Source of the DNA: Piscicola geometra | Lineage: Eukaryota > Annelida > Clitellata > Hirudinida > Piscicolidae | Direction of reading: 5' to 3' | Length of the DNA stretch: 64,000 nucleotides | Assembly (NCBI GenBank): GCA_943735955.1 | Contig: OX030957.1 | Span: 7,878,757 to 7,942,756, forward strand | Part shown: positions 20,133 through 33,300 of the stretch, piece after piece | Layout: the number at the start of each line of letters is the position of its first letter | How positions within the stretch are numbered: the first letter of the stretch is position 1 | The notes under the pieces: generated by a model | Told to the model about the DNA's origin: nothing | The model's input: the letters and a program-made list of their open reading frames with translations, nothing else | Databases searched by the model: none | Made by a program: the position numbers and the translations under genes

Positions 20133-20545
20133 ATCCCCTCTCCATCCTCCATCCTTCTCCAACACTCTATCCTTCTCTTCCCTCCACCCCTCTCCATCCT
20201 CCATTCTCCTCCACCACTCTATCCTTCTCTTCCCTCCACCCTTCTCCATCCTCCATTCTCCTCCACCACTCTATCCTTCTCTTCCCTCCACCCTTCTCCA
20301 CCACTCTATCCTTCTCTTCCCTCCACCCCTCTCCATCCTCCATTCTCCTCCACCACTCTATCCTTCTCTTCCCTCCACCCTTCTCCACCACTCTATCCTT
20401 CTCTTCCCTCCACCCCTCTCCATCCTCCATTCTCCTCCACCACTCTATCCTTCTCTTCCTTCCACTCTTCTCCACCACTCTATCCTTCTCTTCCCTCCAT
20501 CCCTTTCTTCCCTCCATCCCTCTCCACCACTCTATCCACTGCAAC
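20133..20545 (+). repeat. CT-rich minisatellite just after the ZDHHC stop
   Basis: Composite pyrimidine-rich units built from CTCCACCACTCTATCCTTCT, CTTCCCTCCACCC and CTCCATCCTCCATT, arranged in higher-order blocks of roughly 50-80 bp. It would be transcribed as most of the ZDHHC 3' UTR. Confidence 0.92.
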
Positions 20546-20604
20546 ATTGATCTCTGCTATCATCCTCCAAGTCGAAGCGCCTTTGTGTCATTTCCGCGCT
20601 ATTA

Positions 20605-20610
20605 AATAAA
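20605..20610 (+). terminator. Polyadenylation signal AATAAA for ZDHHC
   Basis: First canonical AATAAA after the stop codon, about 475 bp downstream and just beyond the CT-rich array. Confidence 0.6.
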
Positions 20611-21348
20611 TTACCTATTTAATATCTAATAGATTAATAAATTAATAAAGTTAATCAATAAATTAATAAATTGCTTTTAAAAAGATTTTAACAATTATTT
20701 TGTGTATTCAAAATCACCGTTTTGGAAGAGTCTCTTTGGAGTGTTCATTCATTAAATCCAAGTCTATAATATTCAATAATTTGCATTTTCGCTACAAAGG
20801 AAGTCGAATGGAGTTTAATGATTTGAGTGTGTAGAGAGCTGTGAGATCATTCACCGTATAAGCATTGTCACTTAACTTTTGTGTTTCAATGCAAAGTACT
20901 ACGCACAGCTTTTTTAGTGTTTCTCAAGCATTGATCGTCGTGATGGTCGAAATAATTCTTGAACTGTCATGAGTGAAATGCAGAAAGTGTATGTTCTTTA
21001 CAAGTTCGGTGTGGGATCCATTGATGGGGGGTGGTGTTGACTTGACTGATATTTAGTTACGACTCTGTGATAAATTGACTAAATCAAAAAATTACCACGT
21101 TCTAAGTTTGCATATCATTTGATCGACTTGGCCATCTTTATTTTTACTTTTTAAACACATGATTAAAAAAAAATAATCGTCACCATTATTGAGACTGTCG
21201 GTGTTTGAATTTGTAAATTATTCTTGCTACGATTGACTCTCTTCCATTCGTGAAATAACTTGCATGTATGGAGAAACCTCCATTAGCTTGTAGTCGAAAC
21301 CTCAATGTAAAGCTCTCTTGCAATCCGATCGATTAAATTTACAATTAT
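20611..21348. other. Convergent intergenic spacer
   Basis: AT-rich DNA between the 3' ends of ZDHHC (plus) and the secreted-protein gene (minus). I see no gene, RNA or ordered repeat. Confidence 0.5.
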
Positions 21349-21354
21349 TTTATT
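21349..21354 (-). terminator. Polyadenylation signal AATAAA for the secreted-protein gene
   Basis: TTTATT on plus, i.e. AATAAA on minus, 44 bp beyond the last stop codon at 21398. The position supports that ORF as the final exon. Confidence 0.55.
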
Positions 21355-21397
21355 AATATGAAAATATTGACTCTCTTTCAAATGAATTCCTACAACG

Positions 21398-24300
21398 TCA
21401 ACAGAATGTAATAAAAGAAAGAGTTAAGAGATGAGCATGAGATGCAAATGTGTTTGACAAGAAGGTATGGAAGGAAGAAGAGACATATTGATTCTCTGAA
21501 AACCTAGTCTGTAGTCTTTTGGGTGGATAGATGTTATAAACGACATGGTGTTTGTCGATGGTTTCAATTTTGTGACTGCTGGTGTGGCTGGATGCCTCAG
21601 CGAGCCTTCTTGCACACTTCTCCCTTTCTGCAGGGTGCTCTGTGATGGAAAGATGCATCGTTGGTTGGGCTAGGAGACGTTCAATAAAACTTTTTGCAGT
21701 AGAATGACGTATATTATTCAGTTTTAGACACATTACCAGGCACTTACACTTTTCATAGAACGATAACTTCAAATAAATAAATATTTATAAAAACATAATA
21801 AGCTTTAAGTTATAGTTTTGAATCGTTACAGACTACAAGCACACAAATAAAAACAACACTGGCATGCAACCACCTTTAAGAACATCAATGACCATCACTT
21901 CTGTCCCTCCAGCAGACGCCTCTCTGAGCGTTTCCCCGTTGAAACAGTCAACCCTTCTCAGTTGGTAGCGCAGTTTGTCGCCTTCCTGGAGACTTTTGTA
22001 GGCATAGAGGGGACTCTTGATCAGCTTTGTGCGTGGGTAGGTGGATATAATATAACATTTAAAAAATGTTTTAAAATGTTGATAAAATATAACCTTTAAA
22101 AAATGTTTTAATAAATATTTGAAAATATATTGTTTCAATCTTGAACCAATGAATGGTTGGTAGAACAGCGTGGTATCGATATGTGCCTTGCATGTGATGG
22201 AGTTCAATTATGGAATATTGATGGTTGATAATTTGTTATTTCTGCGTGCCATGAAACCACAACCTTCATTTTGTATGATTACAATGCATGGGAATTGTTT
22301 TTGCAAAATACTGGTGTAGTTTGTATGCACAAATGAGTAATTGTAGCGTTGGGAGGCTTGCAAACGTGACATTTATAATTAGCACAAGTGATGACGAATT
22401 CCAGCCAATTAATAAAAGCAAATTGGAAAAAATAACTATTAGTTGCTATTTCTATAGAAAAGTATTTGTTAACATTTACTTATTAGGCAGATTTAAATAG
22501 CCAAAGCTATTAATGTCCACTCTCACTTTAGTTTTGCAGCATTTAACTTTGTTTTGAATTTTGTGATGAACTTTCTAAGACTTTAAACCAGGGGTGCACA
22601 AACTTTTTCAGCCTGAGGGCCAAAATTACTGAGTCCCTGGGCGCTAAGGGCCGCATCAGCGTGCACATAGATCACACAATAAAACAACTCGAAGAATGCA
22701 AATGTTTAATGAATGTAATGAAAAAATAACGTTATTTAAACATGTATGAATAACTAAATGTAAAAAAACTCAAAGAATGCAAGTTTTTAATAAGTGTCAT
22801 AACAAAAAAATAACTTTATTAAAAAATGAATGAATAACTAAATGTTAGAATTTTAATGAGAAGGTTGAGCCTGAATGGTTGCAACAACATTGTCAATTTT
22901 AGGTTCGAGTTCTGTTGTGCAAGCCTCAAAATCGAACAAAGATGATCAACAGTCAAAGATGATCTCCGTTTATTTTCATGACGGAAAACGTTTGTTCACA
23001 CACGTATGTGCTGCCAAATTCAGACAAGATTCGGCAAGCCAAATCTTTGACCGCTCCATATTTAACTGAACTAAGACTTCCATAAAAAGTTAAAATGGAG
23101 TTAGGCTGAAACGCAAACTTTAATTCTGGGGAACATTGAAGATCAATGACTTCTAACTGACATTGCTCAGATACGGATTCTACAGCACAAGAGAAAGGGT
23201 TACGGATGAAGTTAAATAAATCCTTATGCTCCCTGAATGCATCAAAAAGTTCATTAAATTCCTTTAGTAACACTTCACAACTGTCGAGGTACTTATTGAA
23301 GTCACACTGGTATTCCTTCTGAAAAGCTGAACAAATAGGAAAATGTCATAAATTACCAGATTGTAGATTCGAACAAAACCGCCGTAGCTTCAAGGTGAAT
23401 GACAGCAGCTCTTGGTACATATCAAAGATGTAGTGATCTTTGCCTTGAAGACGCAGATTCAATTTATTTTAGTGTTTTGTTATGTCTGTTAAAAAATGCT
23501 AAGTCTGCCAACCACTGTTTGTCTGTAAAAACAGCTGTGTCTTTGCCTTTGGTAACAAGGAATTCACAGATTTCCTTTCGTAACTCAACAAACCTAGTTA
23601 GAACTTTTCCTCGACTCAACCACCTTACATCAGTGTGATATGGTATATCACGATATTCTGACTCAATGTTTTCAAGAAATGATCTGAATTGTCGATGGTT
23701 AAGTCCTTTTGCTCGTATGAAGTTCACTGATTTAAAAAGAAATTTCACAACATTATCAAAATTAATGACTCGTGTACATAGTGACTCTTGATGTATGATG
23801 CAGTGGTATGCGTGGATAGGGTCTGTTGGAATTCCTAAGTCTCGCAAATGTGATCGCAGATGAGCAACAAGTCCTAATTCTTTACCAGTCATGGCGGGTG
23901 CACCGTCAGTAGTAACACTACAGAGCTTTGGCCACTGAACGTTAAGGTTTTCAAGAACAGATTTCACTTCTCCAAAAATATCTGCACTAGTCGTAAGTCC
24001 ACGTAGTGAGGCCATTCCTGCTAATTCCTGAGTTAATTTACAGTTCTCATCCACTGCACGAACAAAAACCAAAAGCTGTGCTGTGTCAACGTTATCCGTG
24101 CTCTCACCTAAGGCAATTGAAATATACTTGCAAATGGCAAGCTTGTCACGCAACTGTTCACAAACGTCGTTGGATAAATCAACCACCCGGCGCTGGATAG
24201 TCATCCGTGACAATGGCACTATGTTGAACAGGTCTGTTTTTTCAGGACAGACTTCTTTACAAATGGCTTGCATGCAGTCTTTGACGAAATCACCATCAGT

Positions 24301-27300
24301 AAATGGTCGAGACAATCCCGCAATAATCTGTGCTACGGCACAACCGGCACGAACAAAAGTCTTATTTTCATTAACTTTTTTTGTAAAAATATTTTGCTCA
24401 GATGACAATCTTTTTACAAGTTGATCAATTATATTTTTTCTAGCTTCGCCTTTCACATCATCAAACGTAGCAGCGTGTTTGGTTTCATAATGTCTTTTGC
24501 GATTGTAGTCCTTCATTAAAGTTACGGACTCGCGACACATTAGACACAAAGCTGTTCCGTTGAAATGCTGCATAAAATTTTTTGTTGTCCATTCTTCATT
24601 AAACTGACGATTTTCTACTACAATTTTACGCTTTGACATTCTTACTAAATTAAAACAACCAGCGTGCCAACTCAATTATCGCTCGTTGTTGTTGTTTCAA
24701 TCGTTTTATATTATGGATGTGCAAACATTACTATTAAAAAGAGATGGGCGGGTGCATCGATTTAAAATTATGTTAGGGCCGCAAATAGCCAAAATGGACT
24801 AGTTGTCTGGGGGCCGCATCAAACAGGCCGGAGGGCCGCATGCGGCCCGCGGGCCGCGGATTGTGCACCTCTGCTTTAAACTAATAAAACACTGATGAGA
24901 GACTCTTGGGCTACATCATTAAGCAACTATCATTGACAATGCGAGGAATTAAGACAAAATAATAATATAAAAAACGACCACGGCAAATGACGCATGTACG
25001 TTGAAGGTGGTGAAACTCTGAAATAACAACTCAAATTCGGTCTGAAGTGGCGCAATTTACAAACAATTTACTTTTTAATCTGTCACGTTCTTGCGTAGTT
25101 TCAAGAAACTACCTTTAAATTCATTTGAGTTTCGCATAAGACGTGCCAGAAGGCAAGCTCAATGAATTGATTTTCTTAGAAACAACAACTTTTGAAGCAA
25201 ATACGAAAACTTTTAAGACTGATTTGAATAGGATAACACATATTTGATATAGAAAAGTTTATTTGGAAAAAAATAATTTAGCCTTTCAGTATGTTTGGTT
25301 CGATTTAAGTCGTTATGGGAGTCGTGATGGGAATGACGAGTTTTATGACAATACTTTTTAAATATAACTTTTCAAACCGATTAAAAAATAGGTTGTCTAA
25401 AATCTTTTAATTTAACTAGATTTAAACAAATTTTTTCAATAAAAAGAATAGAAAATTGTGTAGCTTGCCCTTATGTTTTAAAAAAATGGGAAATTAAACT
25501 CATGGTTAATTCATTAAAGCAGTGATAATACCAATAAAATTAAAAATTATTATTCTATAATATCATTATTATAAAGCAGCGACTGACCCAACAAAGCCTC
25601 TTCGAAAGATGCCTCGAGAAGGTGACAAGTACTTTGACGCTTGTTGACTGCACTATGTGTCCGATACACTGGTATTCTGTCGGAAAAGTGTCAGTGATGG
25701 TTGGTGGGTGGAGAATCAAAAAATGGTGCTGGTAGAGATGTCAACTTGGAAGTTCACGTATGTTTTACTTGGAAAAGTTACAATTAAGTTGAAGATTTAG
25801 TACCTTACAAATATTCTTTCACAAAATCTTGTCGAATATACATTTATTCCTATTTTCCATTGAGAAACACCCTTTCAAACCCGATCATCCCAGCATACCA
25901 AATACTCTGGGAAGGTTTGGACAGGGTGTTCTTCCAGCAAGACTGATCTTCATTCGATCCGTCGACTTACAACTTTCCTCGTTCACATCGCTCAGAACAC
26001 CGTCACAAACGTCTCCAGCGGAGGTTTTTAAGGTGACAAAGGCTATTTCGTCCAAGGAACACTGGACTGACTGTCCCAGAGTGCCTGTGAAAGTGGATGA
26101 TGCTAGTTGGTGGGAAGATGGATGGAAGGAGAGGGGTCATTGAAAGAGGATGAACATGGGGTTTAAAAGTATAAAAAAATATTCTTCGGACAAAAGCTTC
26201 CTTATATTAATTTAACTTTAAAAATATTGTTCCAATCTTTAATCTACAATTGTAAATGTTAAATGAAAAAAATATTTTAGCCTTAAACTTTGAAAAAGTC
26301 TAATTTGAACCGCACTCGAAAGGGCTTTGTGCTTGAAGAAGAGGGAGATGAATTCAAGGTTTCTGATCATTCGGCAGCTTCCCTTCCTGTTCCACGTGAC
26401 CTTCAATACGTCTTCAACCACCTGACAGTCGTCTGCCCAATCACGATTCAGTGCTTGGTTTTTAAATTTAGTTTTTTCAATTGGGAAAAATTTAGGTTTT
26501 TCCTATTGAATTAAATTCAATTTTGAAAATTAAAAATGCAGTTTTTAAAATATGTTATAACTAGTTTAGATTCACTAAAAAATGTAACTTAATCTTTTCT
26601 TCTTATTGAAAAAAATAATAGATTTTCATTCTTTTAGTATTTGTGAAAACGCATGTCACAAAATATTTATTCAAACACAATTTTTATAAAATATGATTGC
26701 ATATTATACATTTGAATCATCAATTTGATGCAAACTCTCATAAATCGGCAAGTTTCATTTTGAGTGACTTGAAGCTTTTGTAATTACCTTCCGTAATATA
26801 TGTTCTCTCCAGCCATTCCGCTTAAATGTCAAAACGAGCAGGCATTCATCAATGAAAGTTTCAGATATAATTACTCAGCTGTCAAGATAAGCTCAAAAAA
26901 TCAGTGGAAAAAGTTTGGTATTTGAAATACTAATTGAATTTTGTCACACATTTTTTTAAATGAAAAGCTGTCGAGAAATTCTTTATTAACCATGTCCTTT
27001 TCGACTTTAATGGCTCATTTTCTCTCTCAACATCTGCTACATAATTTTGATAAAAGCACTTTTAAAATCTTTCCATAAAAATAATTCATAAATCCACTTT
27101 CATACGCCTGCCACCTCTGATCACTCAGTGCAGTTATTAGGAGCATTTGAGATGCACTCACATATGGTATATGTCAGTTGCTGCTGCTGTTCTGACTTTA
27201 GGTACAGACAACATAGTCTGTCTTTCCTGTGAGGGAAGGTGGATGCTAGTGAGTGGATTGATGATGAAATTTGGTGAGTCGTTTTTTTTAAATTGCGGAC

Positions 27301-30300
27301 ATTTTTTTACAAATGCTCATGTCAATGAAATAATTAAATTAACGCCAAAATAATTTTTAAAAAATCGAAAAAAGAAATATATACAACACCCATAGAAAAC
27401 CACGCCTAGCAACAGATTCACGCATAAATTTCAAATCACCTTCCACCCACCAGCCATTCTTGAAGCGCAGATGTGCCACATACAGATGCTTGCTCAGACT
27501 CTGGTGGCAGTGCTGCGTGCCCAGATTGAGACTTTTAATCCTGCTTCCACTCACCACCAACTCCTCTTCCTCCTTCATGTCGACCTCTTTTGTCCACGTC
27601 CCCTCCAGCTCCCCATCAAACTGACAGTCTAGTGCAGTGTTCTGGCGAGTGTCGTTTCCTGTGTGGTTGAAAACGCCATGCAAGTTTATTCAAAGTTAAA
27701 AAGATTGTGCAATTAAATTCAGATAGGCATTTGAATTTGATGAAAGCGGACTTTTTATTGCCTAATAATTTTGGAATTATTCTTATTCAAGAATATCTCT
27801 CCATTTCAAAAGTTAAACAGGCTTGAAGCAATCACAAATCCAACACTTTTCATGACAACTTACACGTGTTAACACATTTAGAAAACTGACAGAATTTGAA
27901 AACCAAACTCTTTTTATTTCTACTCTTCAAAAATTTGAAATGAATTTTTGTTAATTTCTGTCGTTAATCACTTCCATGGATTAGGAACCCTTTCAAGACC
28001 TTTTCTTTATATTCTCACTCGAATTTCCTACTTCTCGTTGATTTATCACTCTCATTTGTGTTCACTCACAATAAAAAATTGCACAAAAATTTAATGAAGA
28101 TTAACTATCAACAAATCAGCATTAAATAAACTACACAAATTTTAATGAGTAACTCCCAACACATTAGCCTAATATGACTCATTTGTATGACTAGATTAAT
28201 TAATAAAATAAACACCTTTCCGATGGGTCATGTGCATTTCCAGATGGTCAATCGAGTTGGAGGGGAAGCTTTGCGAGCCCAGAGGAGCCACGAGGCCCTT
28301 GTAAATCACGGCCAAGAAAGCCCCCTCCCCTTCCACTCTCGAGGGCAGTCGCTGTGTGTTTAAGTGGGTCACTGCAGATAAATGTTTGTTTTCGCGTTTT
28401 CAAGTTTTTCGTTAAATATTTTTGTCAAACTAAATGTTAAAAAACATTTTTAAACAGTGTCAGATGCATATCAACCATAAAGGTTCATGACTTTTTAAAT
28501 ACGTTTGAAGGCACTTCAATGAAAAAAATGTCATAGGTCAAAAACCAAATTAATAAATTAATTTGTTCAACTTAGAATTTTCAATAATAAGATTTTTTCA
28601 AATCTTAATAAATTAACGGAAAAAAATCACACGCTTTTGTAATGTGCTCACGATTGTAGTGTGGAAAATATGGACCAGCAATATTTTAATAGTATTTATC
28701 AAATAAAAAATTAATAACTCATTAAAATTTTCTTGTGGCTAACTTTCTGGCAATTACATAAAATTTCAAGCGCATTCGATTTACCTTCTAGCATTCAAAA
28801 CTGGGGGAAAAACAGAGCAAATCTTCGGAAATATGAATGAAATTCTTAAAAATTTATTTGTTTTTACAAAGTGTTAAAAGGATTTAGAAATAAAAAATGC
28901 ATTTAGTCGTCTTATGTCTACAAACAGAACGCTATTGGATTATTCGGCTGAATGCACTCAAGGAGTCTAAACAACCGAGTTCTCGTGAAAGCTTTTTGCC
29001 AAAATCACTGAAGTTCTTTTTTTTTATTTTAAAGTTTTTTTTGAAGCTGTTTCAATCATAGAACACCTAAAATGCTTAAACCAGTTTAATTTTAAGTTTT
29101 TTGAGATTAATTTTAACATAATGATATAATTAAAACGGAAAGAAAAAAAAAGAAAAATTTAAAATAATAAATTATTGAATTGAATTAATCAAAACAAAGT
29201 ATTAAAAAAAGAGACACGGGAATTTCAAAATCATGAAAAGACTGAAAAAGAGTTTTTTTCAAAAGCGTCACATGCTAATCAAGCGAGGTTGCAGCGCTGG
29301 AAAACAAAACATATCATCCTCAACGAAGAAAACAAAACTCATATTGCTGAGGTATATTTTAGAAAAACCATTTCATAAATGGTGATTCAAATGGGAAAAA
29401 ATGGAGGCACCAGCACGAAGAGGGGCTTGCGATGCTGACTGTCAGAGAGAAGATGGAAGGTGAAAGATGCTTCGGTCCATTGCGACACACACAAAAAGCT
29501 GTTTTCTGTTTCGTTTGGAGAAGTATCAATAGATGTTAAAAGCTAAATTGATTAGAATCTAATAAGTTTTAAATAAAATTATATACATGGTTTAATTTGT
29601 TTTCAAGCAATTTTCTTGATAAATTAGATTAATAAAACGAATATTTTAGCTTTGAATCATCCACGCTGCCAAGAAATAAAAAATGATTATTAAATCGTTT
29701 TTTATTTTTAATTTTTATTGATTAATTATTATGAATTATTCATCAAAGTTAAATTTTAAAACAAACAAAAACTAAAATTTTATTTGGATCAAATAGGATT
29801 TCCAACATGTACCCAACTTTTTATATAAAAAATATTCATTAAAAAGTGTAACTATTATTCTAAATAACAAATCTCACAAAGGAAAAAAAACTGAAGTAAT
29901 GGAGTTAATTATGGAGACGCCATTAATCAAAGGGTTAGGGATGGTCGCACCTATCTCTTCTTTCTTGTGCTGATGATGATGATGAAGAAGATGAGGAGGA
30001 GAAGGAGGGTGCTGTTGGTTGTGGTGATGATGATAAGGATGAGAAGGAGGAGGAGGATGCTGCTGCTTGCGGTGATGATGATGCTGGTAATGATGATGAT
30101 GATCCCAACTGGTATAGTTGTGATTGTCAAGACATAGGATGGGGTCGATGAAGAAGGTGACTTTGTTGGAGGTGAGGAAGCCGAACTCAACGCGGTTGTT
30201 GTGGTTGTCCAATGCCGGTATGGAAGGCGTGCCCTTCCGCGTGGCACACAGGCTCTGTCATGAGCAGCAGTGTAAGGTTAATAAAATGTAAAGCGTTAAT

Positions 30301-33300
30301 AGCAATAGAATGATGTTATTTGAGTAACGTTGACTTAAATGCAGACTCGTAATCTTGGTTTTTTAGTTTCTTGACATGAATAAAATGGAAAAAAATACCA
30401 CACTACAAAGCATTACTTGTCTAAAAATTTGGAACAAATTTATAATAGGATTTTGAATCAAGCTTTTGCTAATTCTCGAGCATTGTATTAAAAAAAGAAA
30501 GTTTCAAGAATCTTCCTGTTTGAATTTTAACGGTATCAAATCAAAAGTGTGAATTCACCTGCACACTCCTGCTGATCAAAAGGTACCGAAAAAGCTTTGA
30601 AGATAAATGTCAAACAAGTGAAAGAATCACCAAGATGGAATTAGTTGATTAACAAACAGCACTCAGATTGATTGTACAATTTCTCACGTGCTCTATTCGA
30701 GACTACTCATTCCTCATCCCCGTTCCTTCAGTTTCGTACTTTGTTGAATGTCTTATTGAAAAGGATTGGATATCAAAGTGAAAAAAGGATGGTTAAAGAA
30801 AAAATGAGTTCAAAAAATTAAATAGACTGAAAAGTTGAGAATTGGTTGAGGCATGCATGAGTTTGTTTATATTACGTCTCACACTTTCTCTACTGTCGAC
30901 GATGCCCTCAAATGGGTCCCTCCGAAGCTATGAATGAGAATCGAGCTTAACGAGTTTATGAAACTAATGCGGTTAAATAATCTTTTTTAATTACCTTTAT
31001 AACTGCATTTTTAATTCTTGAATCTAAGCATCTTCAAGAAATAACCTCTCTGAAGAAGTCGTTTGAATGGAGGATGTAAAAGTCGAAAGCGCCTGTGAGT
31101 CTGCATGAGTGTTTGTGGTCTGAATGGTTGAGGTTGAGAAGATGGTTGACATGTTCTTGGAAGTTGTAAGGAAACTGATGCTGTTGTGTTAACTGATGTT
31201 GATGTTGTTGATGTTGTTGTTGATGCTGTTGTTGTTGTTGATGTTGATGTTGTTGATGATCCGAAGTTTTAGGACTTTCCAGGTGTCTATATTGCTGGTG
31301 TTTTTTATGATGATGGCTTTGATTCATCTTCAGACGTTTTTGTATTTGAAACGATTCATTAAAATTATTTTTAGACAGTTTGGGTGTGAAGAAAGCTGAT
31401 GAAGAAGATAAGTTCTTGAAGTATTCATAGTCTTAAATAAAAAAATTAGCATTAGAAAATTGGAATTTAATAATTAATTTTTTAAAAATGTACTGAGAAA
31501 TACTGAAATGTTCTAAAAAATTTGAATAATTATTTTTTACACGTGCAAATCTTGAATTTGAAAAGTCTTATTTGAAAAAGTCGAAAGTTTTATCAATGGA
31601 AAAATCTTGGCAGCCGCTTCAACTAGACAAAACATTTTTGAATAAACAGTTTTTAGTATGAATAAATGGATATTTATATTTATATATCTATATATACATG
31701 TTTTGAATGGGTTTAAAAATTGTTTTATATACCATACTAATTGATGAGCGCTTTTGAATTTAGTAAAATTTCTAGCGACACAAACTCCAAGCGTTTTACG
31801 ACTAGTCTATCTCGATTGAAAAAAACAGAATACACACTTTTAAAAAAACGACTCATTATTTTTGGCATTTTTGAAAATATGATAAGTGAGATCATTAAAA
31901 AAATGTCAGGTAACAAAACTTATAAAATTATTAGATGAAAACCTTCATTTGAGCCGACGAGGCCATTATACAAGGGATTTAGTGACAAGTTGGTGAAAGC
32001 AGAATAGCATATAATCAAAGAAAAAGTATTGAATTACAAATTATAAGACCCTGAATAACTCATAAAATTGAGAACTTTTACTTGAAGAATAAAAAAAGAT
32101 TTTTGAAAAAGATTTGTTTGACAAAATAACATTTTTGAGCACTTAAAGTTGTGAACGTGCTTTGCATTCGAGTTTTAAAAACAAAATTTAAAAAATTTTA
32201 AACATTCGTCAAATGTGGAATTCAAAAATTTTCTGTCAAAAATCTATATGAGAAAAACATTTTTACTTAAGTTTTTCAAATTTTTTTTTCTCACATTTTT
32301 AAGTCTAAAAAGGTTTTCAAATTAATTTTACATTTCGAAGAACTAAAGATGAATGCAGATTGAATTACGAACTCACAAAACGAAAAAAACGAGTTTAAAT
32401 TGTTAAATTATTATTTTTAATCATTTCAGAACATAAATCTGAAGTTCTGGGAATATAGGATTTCAAGCATAAAAATGTAATTTATTTAATTAATAGTTAA
32501 CTTTAGAAATTGGAACGTCAAACAACCTATCCAGATCCACTCATCTCTCTGCAGAGACTGGCACAGACCGTCTTCGTTACTGCTCTGTGGAACAGCTGTT
32601 AGTAAAGGATAAAAATTTTAAAGTGTTATATTATCTTTCTTAGATTAGGGGGCAGAGGGGGGCATAAAAAGGCAAAAAATCGAAAAATCAGAAATTCGTT
32701 ACGTCCACTTGGAATATGGTTCACTAGGTTATTTCATGAATATTTAATATTCCCACACCCAAAAAACTAAATCGAAGATTTAGGCTTAAGCCTCAGCGTT
32801 TTCAAAAAAAAAGAAATCATTAGATAGTTTAATTTACTCTAATTTTACGATAATAAGGTTACTTAACATAATACTTAAAATAATACAATATTAAGAATAT
32901 AATTTTAAAATATTTGTGCTGCCCACACTACACTGGGCCTAAACAGTGGTATGAATAAAGTTCTGAAATTGGTTGAAACGGATATAAAGATATATCAGGT
33001 TTTACAAAGTTTTATGGTAAAAATAAACGTTTATTGAACAAATTAAAGTGTTGTTGAATATGCACTTGACATGTGTCTTCAGCTAAACCCTGGAACCGAT
33101 TCAATGAGTTTCTCCTCTACCTTGAGTAAATAATGGTATCCAGTTGGCTGTTTTTTACGAAAACAACAAATTCGAGTTTTTTCCAAAACAACAACAATTC
33201 TTATTCATTATTTTAAGGATCTCACTGAGTTCTCAAGCCAAAACCCACAGATAAACAATCGCCTAGGCTGTCTAGTAAGAGAAGTTATGGAACCTCCCTA

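Larger units (their letters stand above)
22581..24881. other. 8-bp target-site duplication of the hAT insertion
   Basis: CTTTAAAC occurs at 22581-22588 and again at 24874-24881, exactly flanking the element. An 8-bp duplication is the signature of hAT transposition, and the perfect match argues for a fairly recent or well-preserved insertion. Confidence 0.95.
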
